From an uncultured Bacteroidales bacterium (lineage in GTDB: Bacteria > Bacteroidota > Bacteroidia > Bacteroidales > UBA932): a stretch of 39,212 nucleotides of DNA. The stretch spans positions 1 to 39,212 of the forward strand of contig ONQP01000017.1 of NCBI GenBank assembly GCA_900319975.1, written 5' to 3'. The notes beneath the pieces were generated by a model. It ran no database searches. It was not told the DNA's origin and saw nothing but the letters and a program-made list of their open reading frames with translations. Below, in pieces: positions 5,988 through 13,495 of this stretch. The position numbers and the translations under genes are program-made. The stretch's first letter is position 1. The number at the start of each line of letters is the position of its first letter.

Positions 5988-7943
5988 CTACCGGATGCGG
6001 ACAAGCACGCCGGCCTGCACGCGGATGCCGGGCTGCGGGATGTTGCCGTGGTCGTAGTAGCTGATGTTCAGCAGGTTGCTTCCTTCCAGGAAAAGGCGGA
6101 AACGGCGCGCCTCCCAGGTCAGGCGCGCGTCGAGCAGCGAATACGGCTCGTAGGCGCGCTGGCCGCGGCTTTCGCCGCCCTCGAAGGCTTCGTAGCTGCC
6201 CACCCGGTCCAGCCAGGAATAGGCCAGATTCAGCGAAAGCGGCTCCAGGAGCTGGAGATCCGCCTGCAGGACGAGCTTGTTGCGCAGGTATTCCAGCGCG
6301 TAGGCGGACTGCAGGCCGGGTTCGAGTGCCTTGTCCTGGTCGATGTGGGCGTAGCCGGCGTTGAACGACCGGAGGAAGAAGGCGTCGCGGCCCAGCAGGA
6401 CGCCCGGCTGCACGCGCAGCGAGAATTCCTCGCCCAGCGTGTTGACCTGCGTGTGGTTGACGGACACCCAGAGGGCGTCCTCCCCTTCCGACAGGTCCTT
6501 GATCCAGTCGATCATGTCGGTCCCCTGGTGGCGGTAAATGGACGCAACGGCGCTGATGCCAGGGCGCAAGTATTTGATTCCCAATTCAAACGCCTGGATC
6601 CGCTCGGGCCGGAGGTATTTGTCGGCGGCGTGTCCGCCGACGGAATAATACAGCTCCGTGAAGGTCGGCTGGCGCAGCGAGGTGTTCCAGGAGGCGTACG
6701 CCTTCCAGCGGGCGCCGATGCGGACGCTCAGGTCCGCGCCCGGATAGAGCCGGAAGGGCTGGTTGCCCCAGCTGTTGCGGATCGCGGCGACGCCGGCGGA
6801 CGCCGTGAACCAGCGCAGGATGACGTTGTGCTCCAGGTAGAGGCTGAGGTGCGTGCGGCCCAGTCCCCTGTCGTAGCTGCGCTGCGTGCCGCGGATGGCG
6901 CGCGGCTGCGCCAGCGGCTCGCCGAGCGTGGTGCTGGCCACCTGCTCGCGGCGCAGCTCCGCGCCGAAGGCCGTCCGGCCGAGGGCCCAGGAGGTCCAGC
7001 CGCCGAGGTTGGCGCCGAACACGTCGGTGCTGTGGTAGTTGAACGGGACGCGCGTCTCGTCGCCGCGATAGAGCTCGAAACGGTCCGTGGAATGGTTCCA
7101 GTACAGGACCGGGTGCAGGTGCACGCGGCCTTTGGTCTCCGCCTGCACGGCGGCGAAGGTCTTGAGCCCGTGCTCGAACTGGTCGTCGAAGCGGGCGCTG
7201 TAGAAGGTGTTGGCGCCGTAGTCCTTGGCGCTCGCGCCGAGGTGCCAGCGGACGTCCGCCTGCGGGCTGCTCCAGCTGCCCTGGTAGAAGGACTTGAGCG
7301 TCCTCCAGTCGGCGTTCAGGCCGCCCGCCGCATTGCGGCTGTGCCCGTCCGAGCGGCCGTGGGAGGCCGAAATCTGGTGGTTCCAGCGGCCGCGCGCCAG
7401 GTTGGCGCGCACCCCGCCGCCCCAGGTGCCGAACGAGCCGCCCTGCAGGCGCAGGTCGGCGCCGGACTCCCCTTCCGTGCGGGTGACGATGTTGATCGCG
7501 CCCACCAGCGAGGAGGTGCCGTAGACGCGGCCGGCCGGGCCTTCGAGGATCTCGATGCGGTCGATTTCCGACAGGTCGACGGGCAGGTCCATCGCCAGGT
7601 GGCCCGTCTGCGGGTCGCTGACGTTGACGCCATTGAGCAGGACGGCCACCTGGTCGAAGGTGCCGCCGCGGATGCCGATGTCGGTCTGGATGCCCATCGC
7701 GCCGCGCTGGCGCACATCCACGCCGACGGCATATTTGAGCAGGTCGTTGACGCTCTGCACGGGGGCGGAGCGGATCTGCAGGGTGTCGAGGACCGTCACC
7801 ATCCGGGCGGACTGGTGGACGGTCAGGGGTGCGCGCGAGGCGCTGACGGTGACTTCTTCCAGGGATTCCTGTGCCTGAAGCACGGCAACGGCCGCCAGGA
7901 AGGCGGCCGTGCAACAGATGATCTTTCTCTCTATTCCGGCCAT
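5988..7943 (-). CDS. TonB-dependent outer-membrane receptor (BtuB-like)
   Basis: 651 residues: a signal peptide (1-24), a TonB-box-like EEVTVSASR (29-37), a plug domain with LLNGVNVSDPQTGH and RIEILEGPAGRVYGTSSLVGAINIVTR, then a long beta barrel ending in a terminal aromatic-basic strand. The size and plug signature match the vitamin B12/siderophore-type receptors rather than the larger SusC proteins. It has no N-terminal carboxypeptidase-like domain and no SusD partner nearby. It imports an unidentified ligand across the outer membrane using TonB energy. Neighbours are two small exported paralogues, one on each side on the same strand, which could be accessory factors. A -7 box just upstream suggests its own promoter in addition to read-through. 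Confidence 0.9.
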   Translation of the reverse strand: MAGIERKIICCTAAFLAAVAVLQAQESLEEVTVSASRAPLTVHQSARMVTVLDTLQIRSAPVQSVNDLLKYAVGVDVRQRGAMGIQTDIGIRGGTFDQVAVLLNGVNVSDPQTGHLAMDLPVDLSEIDRIEILEGPAGRVYGTSSLVGAINIVTRTEGESGADLRLQGGSFGTWGGGVRANLARGRWNHQISASHGRSDGHSRNAAGGLNADWRTLKSFYQGSWSSPQADVRWHLGASAKDYGANTFYSARFDDQFEHGLKTFAAVQAETKGRVHLHPVLYWNHSTDRFELYRGDETRVPFNYHSTDVFGANLGGWTSWALGRTAFGAELRREQVASTTLGEPLAQPRAIRGTQRSYDRGLGRTHLSLYLEHNVILRWFTASAGVAAIRNSWGNQPFRLYPGADLSVRIGARWKAYASWNTSLRQPTFTELYYSVGGHAADKYLRPERIQAFELGIKYLRPGISAVASIYRHQGTDMIDWIKDLSEGEDALWVSVNHTQVNTLGEEFSLRVQPGVLLGRDAFFLRSFNAGYAHIDQDKALEPGLQSAYALEYLRNKLVLQADLQLLEPLSLNLAYSWLDRVGSYEAFEGGESRGQRAYEPYSLLDARLTWEARRFRLFLEGSNLLNISYYDHGNIPQPGIRVQAGVLVRIR

Positions 7944-7951
7944 AGCGGCCG

Positions 7952-7959
7952 CAAATATA
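7952..7959 (-). promoter_or_regulatory. -7 box for the TonB receptor gene
   Basis: TATATTTG on the minus strand, eight bases before the receptor ATG and six bases downstream of the stop codon of the upstream lipoprotein gene. No good -33 match is present. Confidence 0.5.
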
Positions 7960-7965
7960 AGAAAA

Positions 7966-8472
7966 TTATCTTCTCGGGTAGCGGTATCCCGGCGTTTCGT
8001 GATCGCGTATCATCCAGCCTTCGTATTCGTGGCGGATGGAATTGTTGCGGTTGCGGACGATGAGCCGGAAGTAGCCGTCGTTATAGACGGAGAGTTCGTA
8101 CTTCCCTTCCAGCGAACGGCCGCGCTTGTAGTAGTTCCAGAAGCGGATGGTCCGGCACTGGCTGGTCCGCGTGTCCCGGTAGTTGGCAATCCGGTATTCG
8201 GTGTTGGGCTCCCGCATGTTGTAGAGCCTGTCTCCTTCCACGGAGAGGACGAAGTCGCGGATGTCGTTCGTGACGACGCGGCCGGTACGGGAGGCGGCGT
8301 GGGGGTTGTTGCGGATCTCGCGTTCGATGTTCAGGCTGTAGGAGCGGCGGTCGAGCCGCTCGCGGACGGAAAGCGTCCGGTGGTCGTCCCTGTTGTTGTA
8401 TACATAGCGGTAGGGGCTGCATCCGGTGAGGATGGCCAGCATGACGACGATAAGTAAGCTGTACTTCTTCAT
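7966..8472 (-). CDS. Small DUF4251-like lipoprotein
   Basis: 168 residues. The N-terminus MKKYSLLIVVMLAILTGCSPY is a lipoprotein signal with lipobox LTGC (Cys17), so it should be anchored in a membrane facing the periplasm or surface. The body is rich in Arg, Asn and Tyr, with a RLDRRSYSLNIEREI block and a C-terminal GKYELSVYNDG...EYEGWMI block matching the order seen in the protein encoded at 5355-5942. No catalytic motif is seen. It is transcribed leftward, 22 bases ahead of the TonB receptor start, and probably contributes to the same transport function. The molecular role is unknown. Confidence 0.7.
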   Translation of the reverse strand: MKKYSLLIVVMLAILTGCSPYRYVYNNRDDHRTLSVRERLDRRSYSLNIEREIRNNPHAASRTGRVVTNDIRDFVLSVEGDRLYNMREPNTEYRIANYRDTRTSQCRTIRFWNYYKRGRSLEGKYELSVYNDGYFRLIVRNRNNSIRHEYEGWMIRDHETPGYRYPRR

Positions 8473-8554
8473 AGTACCTTGTTTTTATGATTTCAAACGG
8501 CTCTGGAGCAAAATATGTGCCCGAGCGCAAAAACGGGATGTCAAGAATAATTGT

Positions 8555-8562
8555 TATCTTTG
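8555..8562 (+). promoter_or_regulatory. -7 box of the rlmD operon
   Basis: TATCTTTG, 22 bases before the rlmD ATG, in the divergent gap between the lipoprotein gene and rlmD. No clear TTG at the usual -33 distance. Confidence 0.6.
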
Positions 8563-8584
8563 AATGATATTTTGGAATTGTACT

Positions 8585-10003
8585 ATGTCAAGACACAGCA
8601 AACTGGACATCATCCTGGAGAATCTCGTCATCGAGTCCGTGGCGGCGGAGGGCAAGGCGATTGCCCATACGCCTGAGGGACAGGTGGTTTTCGTGGGATT
8701 CGCGGTGCCGGGAGATGTCGTCAACGTGCGTCTTGTCCGCAAGAAGAAGGCCTGGATGGAAGGGACGATCATCAAGCTCGTGAAGCCTTCCGAGCAGCGC
8801 CTGGAGCCGTTCTGCGAGCATTTCGCAGTGTGCGGCGGCTGCCGCTGGCAGCCTCTCCCCTACGAGATCCAGCTGGCTGCCAAGCAGCGCCAGGTCTATG
8901 ACCAGCTGACCCGCATCGGCCACCTCGAGGTGCCCGAATTCCGCCCGATCCTCGGTTCGGACAAGACCCGCTATTATCGCAACAAACTCGAATTCTCCGC
9001 TTCCAGCAAGCGCTGGATGACCTATGAGGAGATCGCCTCCGGGATGGAGAGCGAGCCCGGCCTGGGCTTCCACGTCGGCAAGTATTTCGACAAGGTGCTC
9101 GACATCGAGCGCTGCCACCTGCAGCCCGAGCCGACCAACGCCATCCGCCTGTTCATCAAGCACTGGTGCCTGGAGCACGGCGTGTCGTTCTACGACATCC
9201 GCGCCAACCGCGGCCAGCTGCGCAACATGTTCGTCCGCACGACGGACGCGGGCGCGGTGATGCTGATCGTCTGCTTCGGCGAGGATTTCCCGCTGCGCGC
9301 TCCCCTGCTGGACGCGGTGGCGGCCGAATTCCCGCAGATCACCTCGCTCTACTACGTGATCAACGACAAGAAGAACGACACGATCGGCGACCAGACCTGC
9401 ATCCTGCATTGCGGCGAGCCCGCGATCTATGAGGAGATGGAGGGCCTGCGCTTCAAGATCGGCCCCAAGTCCTTCTACCAGACCAACACCGGACAGGCCT
9501 ACAAGCTCTACTCCGTCACGCGCGAATTCGCGGGTCTGACGGGCTCCGAGACGGTCTATGACCTCTATACGGGCACGGGCACCATCGCCCAGTTCGTGGC
9601 CGGGCGCGCCAAGCGCGTCATCGGCATCGAGTACGTCCCCGAGGCCATCGAGGACGCCAAGATCAACGCAGAGGGCAACGGCATCACCAACTGCGAATTC
9701 TTCGCCGGCGACATGAAGGACGTCCTGACGGAGGACTTCATCGCGCAGCACGGCCGGCCCGACGTCATCATCGCGGACCCGCCGCGCGCCGGCATGCACC
9801 CGGACGTGGTGAAGACCATCCTGGCCGCCGCCCCGCGCCGTATCGTCTACGTGAGCTGCAATCCGGCCACGCAGGCGCGCGACATGGAGATGATGGCCGC
9901 CGACTACAGGATCACGGACGTCCAGCCCGTGGACATGTTCCCCCACACCTACCACGTGGAGAACGTCTGTTGCCTGGACCGAAAAGAGAAGACGGAAGAA
10001 TAG
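8585..10003 (+). CDS. rlmD: 23S rRNA (uracil-5-)-methyltransferase, RlmD/RumA family
   Basis: 472 residues of the TrmA/RlmD family, which methylates C5 of a uridine in 23S rRNA with S-adenosylmethionine. Domain order is intact: an N-terminal TRAM RNA-binding domain (about 1-65, VESVAAEGKAIAHTPEGQVVFV), an iron-sulphur cluster motif with Cys77, Cys83 and Cys86 (CEHFAVCGGC) plus a later Cys in DIERCHLQ, the SAM site VYDLYTGTGTIAQF, DPPRAGMH, and the catalytic cysteine in YVSCNPATQARD. Which uridine is modified cannot be decided, since RlmC, RlmD and TrmA-type enzymes are alike. It leads a three-gene run with the exchanger (3-base gap) and cysteate synthase. I chose the ATG with MSRHSK; an in-frame ATG seven codons upstream lacks support. 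Confidence 0.9.
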   Translation: MSRHSKLDIILENLVIESVAAEGKAIAHTPEGQVVFVGFAVPGDVVNVRLVRKKKAWMEGTIIKLVKPSEQRLEPFCEHFAVCGGCRWQPLPYEIQLAAKQRQVYDQLTRIGHLEVPEFRPILGSDKTRYYRNKLEFSASSKRWMTYEEIASGMESEPGLGFHVGKYFDKVLDIERCHLQPEPTNAIRLFIKHWCLEHGVSFYDIRANRGQLRNMFVRTTDAGAVMLIVCFGEDFPLRAPLLDAVAAEFPQITSLYYVINDKKNDTIGDQTCILHCGEPAIYEEMEGLRFKIGPKSFYQTNTGQAYKLYSVTREFAGLTGSETVYDLYTGTGTIAQFVAGRAKRVIGIEYVPEAIEDAKINAEGNGITNCEFFAGDMKDVLTEDFIAQHGRPDVIIADPPRAGMHPDVVKTILAAAPRRIVYVSCNPATQARDMEMMAADYRITDVQPVDMFPHTYHVENVCCLDRKEKTEE

Positions 10004-10006
10004 CCT

Positions 10007-10909
10007 ATGATACTGCAGATCATCTTGTTGCTGACGGGCCTGGCGCTGATCATCTTCGGCGCGGACTTCCTGGTGGACGGCTCGTCCGCCATCGCCCGCA
10101 AGGCCGGCATCAGCGAATTCGTGATCGGACTGACCATCGTGGGCTTCGGCACCAGCTGCCCGGAGCTGGTGGTGAGCCTGACCGGCGCCCTGCAGGGCAA
10201 TGCCGACATCTCGGTCGGCAACGTGGTCGGGGGCATGACCGCCGTCATCGCGCCGGTGGCCGTGACCCGTTCCAACAGCCGCCGGGACATCCCCATCGCG
10301 CTGCTCGTCACCGTGCTGTTCGTGGCCCTGGGCATGACCGGCCAGCAGATCTCCCGCTGGGAGGGCATCCTCTTCCTGCTGGTCTTCGCGGCCTATATGG
10401 TCTATTGCTTCAAGTCAGACACGGGCGCGCAGGAGGAGGCCGGGGCGAAGGTCAAGAGCCTCGGGCTCGCGATCGTGCTCGTGCTGGCCGGCCTGGCCGG
10501 CCTGATCTTCGGCGGTCAGCTTTTCGTCAACAACGCCACCGCCATCGCGCGCGCCGTGGGCGTGTCCGACAAGTTCATCGCCATCACGCTGCTGGCCGGC
10601 GGCACCTCCTTCCCGGAGCTGGCCACGTGCATCGTGGCGGCGGCCAAGAAGAAGGACCAGCTGGCGCTCGGCAACGTGCTGGGTTCCAACGTGTTCAATA
10701 TCCTCCTGATCCTCGGCGCCTCCTCCGTGGTGACTCCCCTCTCGACCCTCGCGCTGACCTGGGTGGACCTGGGCGTCCTGCTCGGCAGCGCCGTGATGAT
10801 CTGGCTGTGGACCTACACCGGCCGGCGGACGCACATCGACCGCTGGGAGGCCATCCTGATGCTGGTCTCCTTCTTCGGCTACTATACCTGGCTTTTCCTC
10901 AAAATGTAA
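10007..10909 (+). CDS. CaCA-family sodium/calcium exchanger-like protein with shortened alpha-1 repeat
   Basis: 300-residue polytopic membrane protein of the YrbG-type Ca2+/cation antiporter family, which exports Ca2+ against Na+ or H+. Two inverted alpha repeats carry the ion-binding acids: GFGTSCPEL (46-54) and GGTSFPEL (198-205). Repeat two continues canonically as GNVLGSNVFNILLILG (222-237). Repeat one reads GNVVG then directly GMTAVIAPV (71-84), so ten residues equivalent to SNVFNILLIL are absent. This removes part of a core helix and the conserved Ser-Asn of that repeat. Activity is therefore doubtful even though the frame is open throughout. It lies in a tight run between rlmD and cysteate synthase. 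Confidence 0.85.
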   Translation: MILQIILLLTGLALIIFGADFLVDGSSAIARKAGISEFVIGLTIVGFGTSCPELVVSLTGALQGNADISVGNVVGGMTAVIAPVAVTRSNSRRDIPIALLVTVLFVALGMTGQQISRWEGILFLLVFAAYMVYCFKSDTGAQEEAGAKVKSLGLAIVLVLAGLAGLIFGGQLFVNNATAIARAVGVSDKFIAITLLAGGTSFPELATCIVAAAKKKDQLALGNVLGSNVFNILLILGASSVVTPLSTLALTWVDLGVLLGSAVMIWLWTYTGRRTHIDRWEAILMLVSFFGYYTWLFLKM

Positions 10910-10921
10910 ATACATCCGAGT

Positions 10922-12205
10922 ATGAAATTTCTCCCTACCCAGTACCAACTGATGAACGTGGCGACCGGCCGGGTCTTCGACGACCGCGGCTGGGACCTGT
11001 CCGACCCGCAGGGCGGCGAACCGTCCCTGGTCCGAGCCGTCTATGCCCACAAGCGTTTCACGCCCCGGGACGACCTCCGGGGGCTGTACCGCTATGCGGA
11101 ATGGATGCCCATCCGCCGGACCCTCAAGAACTCCTGCGCGCCGGTGACGTACAAATCGAAAGGGTTGGCTAAATTTCTCGGATTGAACAACTTGTATATC
11201 ACCTTCTCCGGCTGGAATCCCAAGATCGGCGCCAAGATGGAGACCTGCTCCTTCAAGGAGACGGAGGCCTTCAGCGTGTGCGCGCGCATGGACAAGAAGG
11301 AGGAGCGCGTGCTGGTGGTCCAGTCCGCCGGCAACACGGCCCGCGCCTTCGCGCAGGTCTGCTCCGACAACGAGATTCCGGTGGTGATCTGCATCCCGGA
11401 GGACAATATCCACGACCTGTGGTTCCACAAGAAGCTGCACCGCTGCGTCAAGGTGGTCGCCGCTCCGCACGGCTGCGACTATTACGACGCCATCGCCGTG
11501 GGTGAGAAGCTGGCCCAGGATCCCCGCTACTTCCTCGAGGGCGGCGCCAAGAACGTGGCGCGCCGCGACGGAATGGGCACGACCCTGCTCAGCTGCGTGG
11601 AGAAGACCGGGCGCATCCCCGACGCCTATTTCCAGGCGGTCGGGTCCGGCACCGGCGCCATCGCGGCCTGGGAGAACGCCGAGCGCCTCGCCGCCGACGG
11701 CCGGTTCGGCCCCAACAAGATGCGCGTGTACATGGCCCAGAACCGGCCGTTCACGCTGATCCACGATTCGTGGAAGGCGCAGTCCCGCGCCCTCGCGGAG
11801 CTGGATCCCGTCGAGGGACGCCGCAACGCCGAGGTCATCCTCGCCAAGGTGCTTGCCAACCGCAAACCGCCCTACGGCCTTGCCGGCGGCGTGTTTGACG
11901 TGCTGCGCGAGAGCAAGGGCGACACCTTCACCTGCAGCAACGACGACATCATGTACTGGCTGCTGCAGTTCCGCAACCTCGAGGGCTACGACCTCCTCCC
12001 CGCCCCCTGCGCCGCCGTGGCCGCACTGGCCCAGGCCGTCGCGGACGGCGTGGTGACCAAGGATGAATGCATCATGCTCAACTGCACGGGCGGCGGCACC
12101 CTCGGATCCATGGCCAAGGGCTATGTGTTCAAGGAGCCGGACGTGGTCCTGGGTCCCGACCTGCCGGCCGAGGAGATCATCGCCGCGGTGGACCGCCTTT
12201 TCTAG
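10922..12205 (+). CDS. Cysteate synthase (PLP enzyme of the threonine-synthase fold)
   Basis: 427 residues, PLP-dependent fold-type II. The sequence follows the cysteate synthase family rather than threonine synthase: WMPI...PVTYKSKGLAKFLGLNNLYI, CSFKETEA with the PLP-binding lysine at residue 112, VVQSAGNTARAF, EGGAKNVARRDGMG, the phosphate-cup glycines GSGTGAIAAWE (about 242-252) and KPPYGLAGGVFD. The enzyme converts O-phosphoserine and sulphite to L-cysteate. In archaea this serves coenzyme M synthesis; in Bacteroidota it supplies cysteate for sulfonolipids (capnine, sulfobactins). It starts 12 bases after the exchanger gene. No cysteate acyltransferase is seen in the window. Its TAG stop overlaps the stop of the convergent gene through a shared CTAG. 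Confidence 0.85.
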   Translation: MKFLPTQYQLMNVATGRVFDDRGWDLSDPQGGEPSLVRAVYAHKRFTPRDDLRGLYRYAEWMPIRRTLKNSCAPVTYKSKGLAKFLGLNNLYITFSGWNPKIGAKMETCSFKETEAFSVCARMDKKEERVLVVQSAGNTARAFAQVCSDNEIPVVICIPEDNIHDLWFHKKLHRCVKVVAAPHGCDYYDAIAVGEKLAQDPRYFLEGGAKNVARRDGMGTTLLSCVEKTGRIPDAYFQAVGSGTGAIAAWENAERLAADGRFGPNKMRVYMAQNRPFTLIHDSWKAQSRALAELDPVEGRRNAEVILAKVLANRKPPYGLAGGVFDVLRESKGDTFTCSNDDIMYWLLQFRNLEGYDLLPAPCAAVAALAQAVADGVVTKDECIMLNCTGGGTLGSMAKGYVFKEPDVVLGPDLPAEEIIAAVDRLF

Positions 12206-12837
12206 AAACTGATCGCAATAGAGAAATCCAGGGCACAGTATCCCGCAATGTTCCTGCGGATATTGTGCTCCGGTATGTTGGCCGAACGCTCCGGATCCGG
12301 AATGGCCGGGTGGTCGATCAGGCCTTTCAGCCCGACGAGGAAATCCAGGTTGCAGGTGTCGCTGAGCCGGACGCGGTAGCCGGCGCCGGCCACGCCCAGG
12401 ACGGCCGTCTTGCCGGCCGTGGTGTGGATGTGCCAGGCCACGCCGCCCTGTCCGTACAGGAAGATGCCGTCGTTGTAGACCGCATGCGGATAGAAGGTGT
12501 AGCGGACCGACAGCGGGAGCAGGCGGTTGTCCTTGCCCATCCCCATGTAGCCGCCGCACAGCGAGACGAGGCTGCGCTCCCCGAGGATGTAGCCGACCTG
12601 CGCCGTGATCTGCGCGTTGGAGCTCCAGTGGAAGCCGATGTATTTGTCGTAGACGCGGTAGCCCTCGTCGCTGATGAAGTTGTAGCTGCGGGCCAGGAAG
12701 AAGGTCTGGGTATAGCCCCACTCCACCCCCACGCGGAGTCGGTTGAACACCGGTCCGTCGGGGAGGACGTGCGCCGCCGCCCTCGATGCAAATGCCGATA
12801 TCAGCAATATGATTAACAACAACTTGCGTCTCATCAT
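12202..12837 (-). CDS. Outer-membrane beta-barrel protein, unknown function
   Basis: 211 residues with a signal peptide (MMRRKLLLIILLISAFASRAAA) followed by repeated amphipathic strands with alternating aromatic and small residues (YTQTFFLARSYNF; LLPLSVRYTFYP; GIFLYGQGGVAWHI) and a terminal strand ending in Phe (YCALDFSIAISF), the usual signature for BAM-assembled barrels. About eight to ten strands would fit. No conserved functional motif is recognised. It overlaps the stop codon of the upstream barrel gene by one base (TGATG), which implies translational coupling, and ends within the cysteate synthase stop. Related small barrels in Bacteroidota are annotated only as outer membrane beta-barrel proteins. 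Confidence 0.75.
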   Translation of the reverse strand: MMRRKLLLIILLISAFASRAAAHVLPDGPVFNRLRVGVEWGYTQTFFLARSYNFISDEGYRVYDKYIGFHWSSNAQITAQVGYILGERSLVSLCGGYMGMGKDNRLLPLSVRYTFYPHAVYNDGIFLYGQGGVAWHIHTTAGKTAVLGVAGAGYRVRLSDTCNLDFLVGLKGLIDHPAIPDPERSANIPEHNIRRNIAGYCALDFSIAISF

Positions 12838-13412
12838 CAGAAGCGATACATAATGTTGAGCTGCGGGAAATAGGCGTGGTAGATGCCGGCGTGATAGAAC
12901 GTCAGGAGCACGTCGCTGGTGTCTTCGTCCATGCGCAGGTGCATGCCCGGCGCCACGGTGAAGCTGAGGTCCAGCGTCAGGCGGTCGAAGTCGAAGCGCA
13001 GGCCGATGTTGCCCGCCAGGGCGACCGCCAGGCCGGGCTTGTGCGTGAGCTGCCGGTCGAACTGGCTGAACAGGCCCTTCTCCCAGTCCTGGACATAGCC
13101 GATCTGGCCGCCCGCCCCGGCGTGCAGGGTCATGTCGAACTGCTCCTCCCAGAGCTGGTAGATGGCATAGTCATGCGTGTAGGTGATGCAGACGCCCATC
13201 TTCTGCGTGCGCCCGCCCAGCAGGCCGTAGAAGTCCGTGCGGAGCGTGAGGATGTTGGACTCCTCCCCCATCTCCGGCCCGAACAGGGCCGTGACGCCGA
13301 AGCCCTTGGGCGAATTGAAAACGCCCAGCAGGGCTTCCTGGCCCCGGGCCGCAGGGCCCAGAAGCAGGAATAACAGCACGGCTGCCAGTCGGATATGGAG
13401 CGTCCGGAGCAT
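12837..13412 (-). CDS. Outer-membrane beta-barrel protein, unknown function
   Basis: 191 residues. Signal peptide MLRTLHIRLAAVLLFLLLG...ARG, then beta strands (GFGVTALFG; TLRTDFYGLLG; MGVCITYTHDYAIY; TLHAGAGGQIGYV; DLSFTVAPGMHLRM) and a C-terminal Phe (YFPQLNIMYRF), consistent with an eight-stranded outer-membrane barrel. It is first of a two-gene leftward unit with the barrel protein encoded at 12202-12837; the two could form or assist one envelope function, which I cannot name. A -7 box TATATTCG stands four bases before the start codon. GTG and ATG codons further upstream would fall inside that promoter and were rejected. Confidence 0.75.
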   Translation of the reverse strand: MLRTLHIRLAAVLLFLLLGPAARGQEALLGVFNSPKGFGVTALFGPEMGEESNILTLRTDFYGLLGGRTQKMGVCITYTHDYAIYQLWEEQFDMTLHAGAGGQIGYVQDWEKGLFSQFDRQLTHKPGLAVALAGNIGLRFDFDRLTLDLSFTVAPGMHLRMDEDTSDVLLTFYHAGIYHAYFPQLNIMYRF

Positions 13413-13416
13413 GTCA

Positions 13417-13464
13417 CGAATATAGCCAAATCTTTGATTATTTCCTATGAAAGTACTATCTTCG
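13417..13464. promoter_or_regulatory. Divergent promoters between the barrel genes and the GNAT gene
   Basis: Rightward: TTTG (13433-13436), 20-base spacer, TATCTTCG (13457-13464), then the GNAT ATG at 13496. Leftward: TATATTCG on the minus strand (13417-13424), four bases before the barrel gene ATG. The rightward promoter is a full match; the leftward one lacks a clear -33 element. Confidence 0.65.
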
Positions 13465-13495
13465 CAGTACTGAAAACAACTAGAACCTATCCAAA

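Noticed and set aside
5976-8063. Long rightward open frame opposite the TonB receptor gene
   Set aside because: It is the antisense shadow of a GC-rich gene; its composition is Val/Ala/Arg/Asp-biased with no domain, while the minus strand encodes a full receptor.
9952-9959. CCACGTGG as a candidate parS site
   Set aside because: Only the central eight bases match the ParB site; the flanks do not, and it lies in rlmD codons for a conserved Tyr-His-Val-Glu stretch.
10415-12721. 768-codon leftward open frame opposite the exchanger and cysteate synthase genes
   Set aside because: Antisense shadow spanning two clearly real rightward genes; no recognisable domain.
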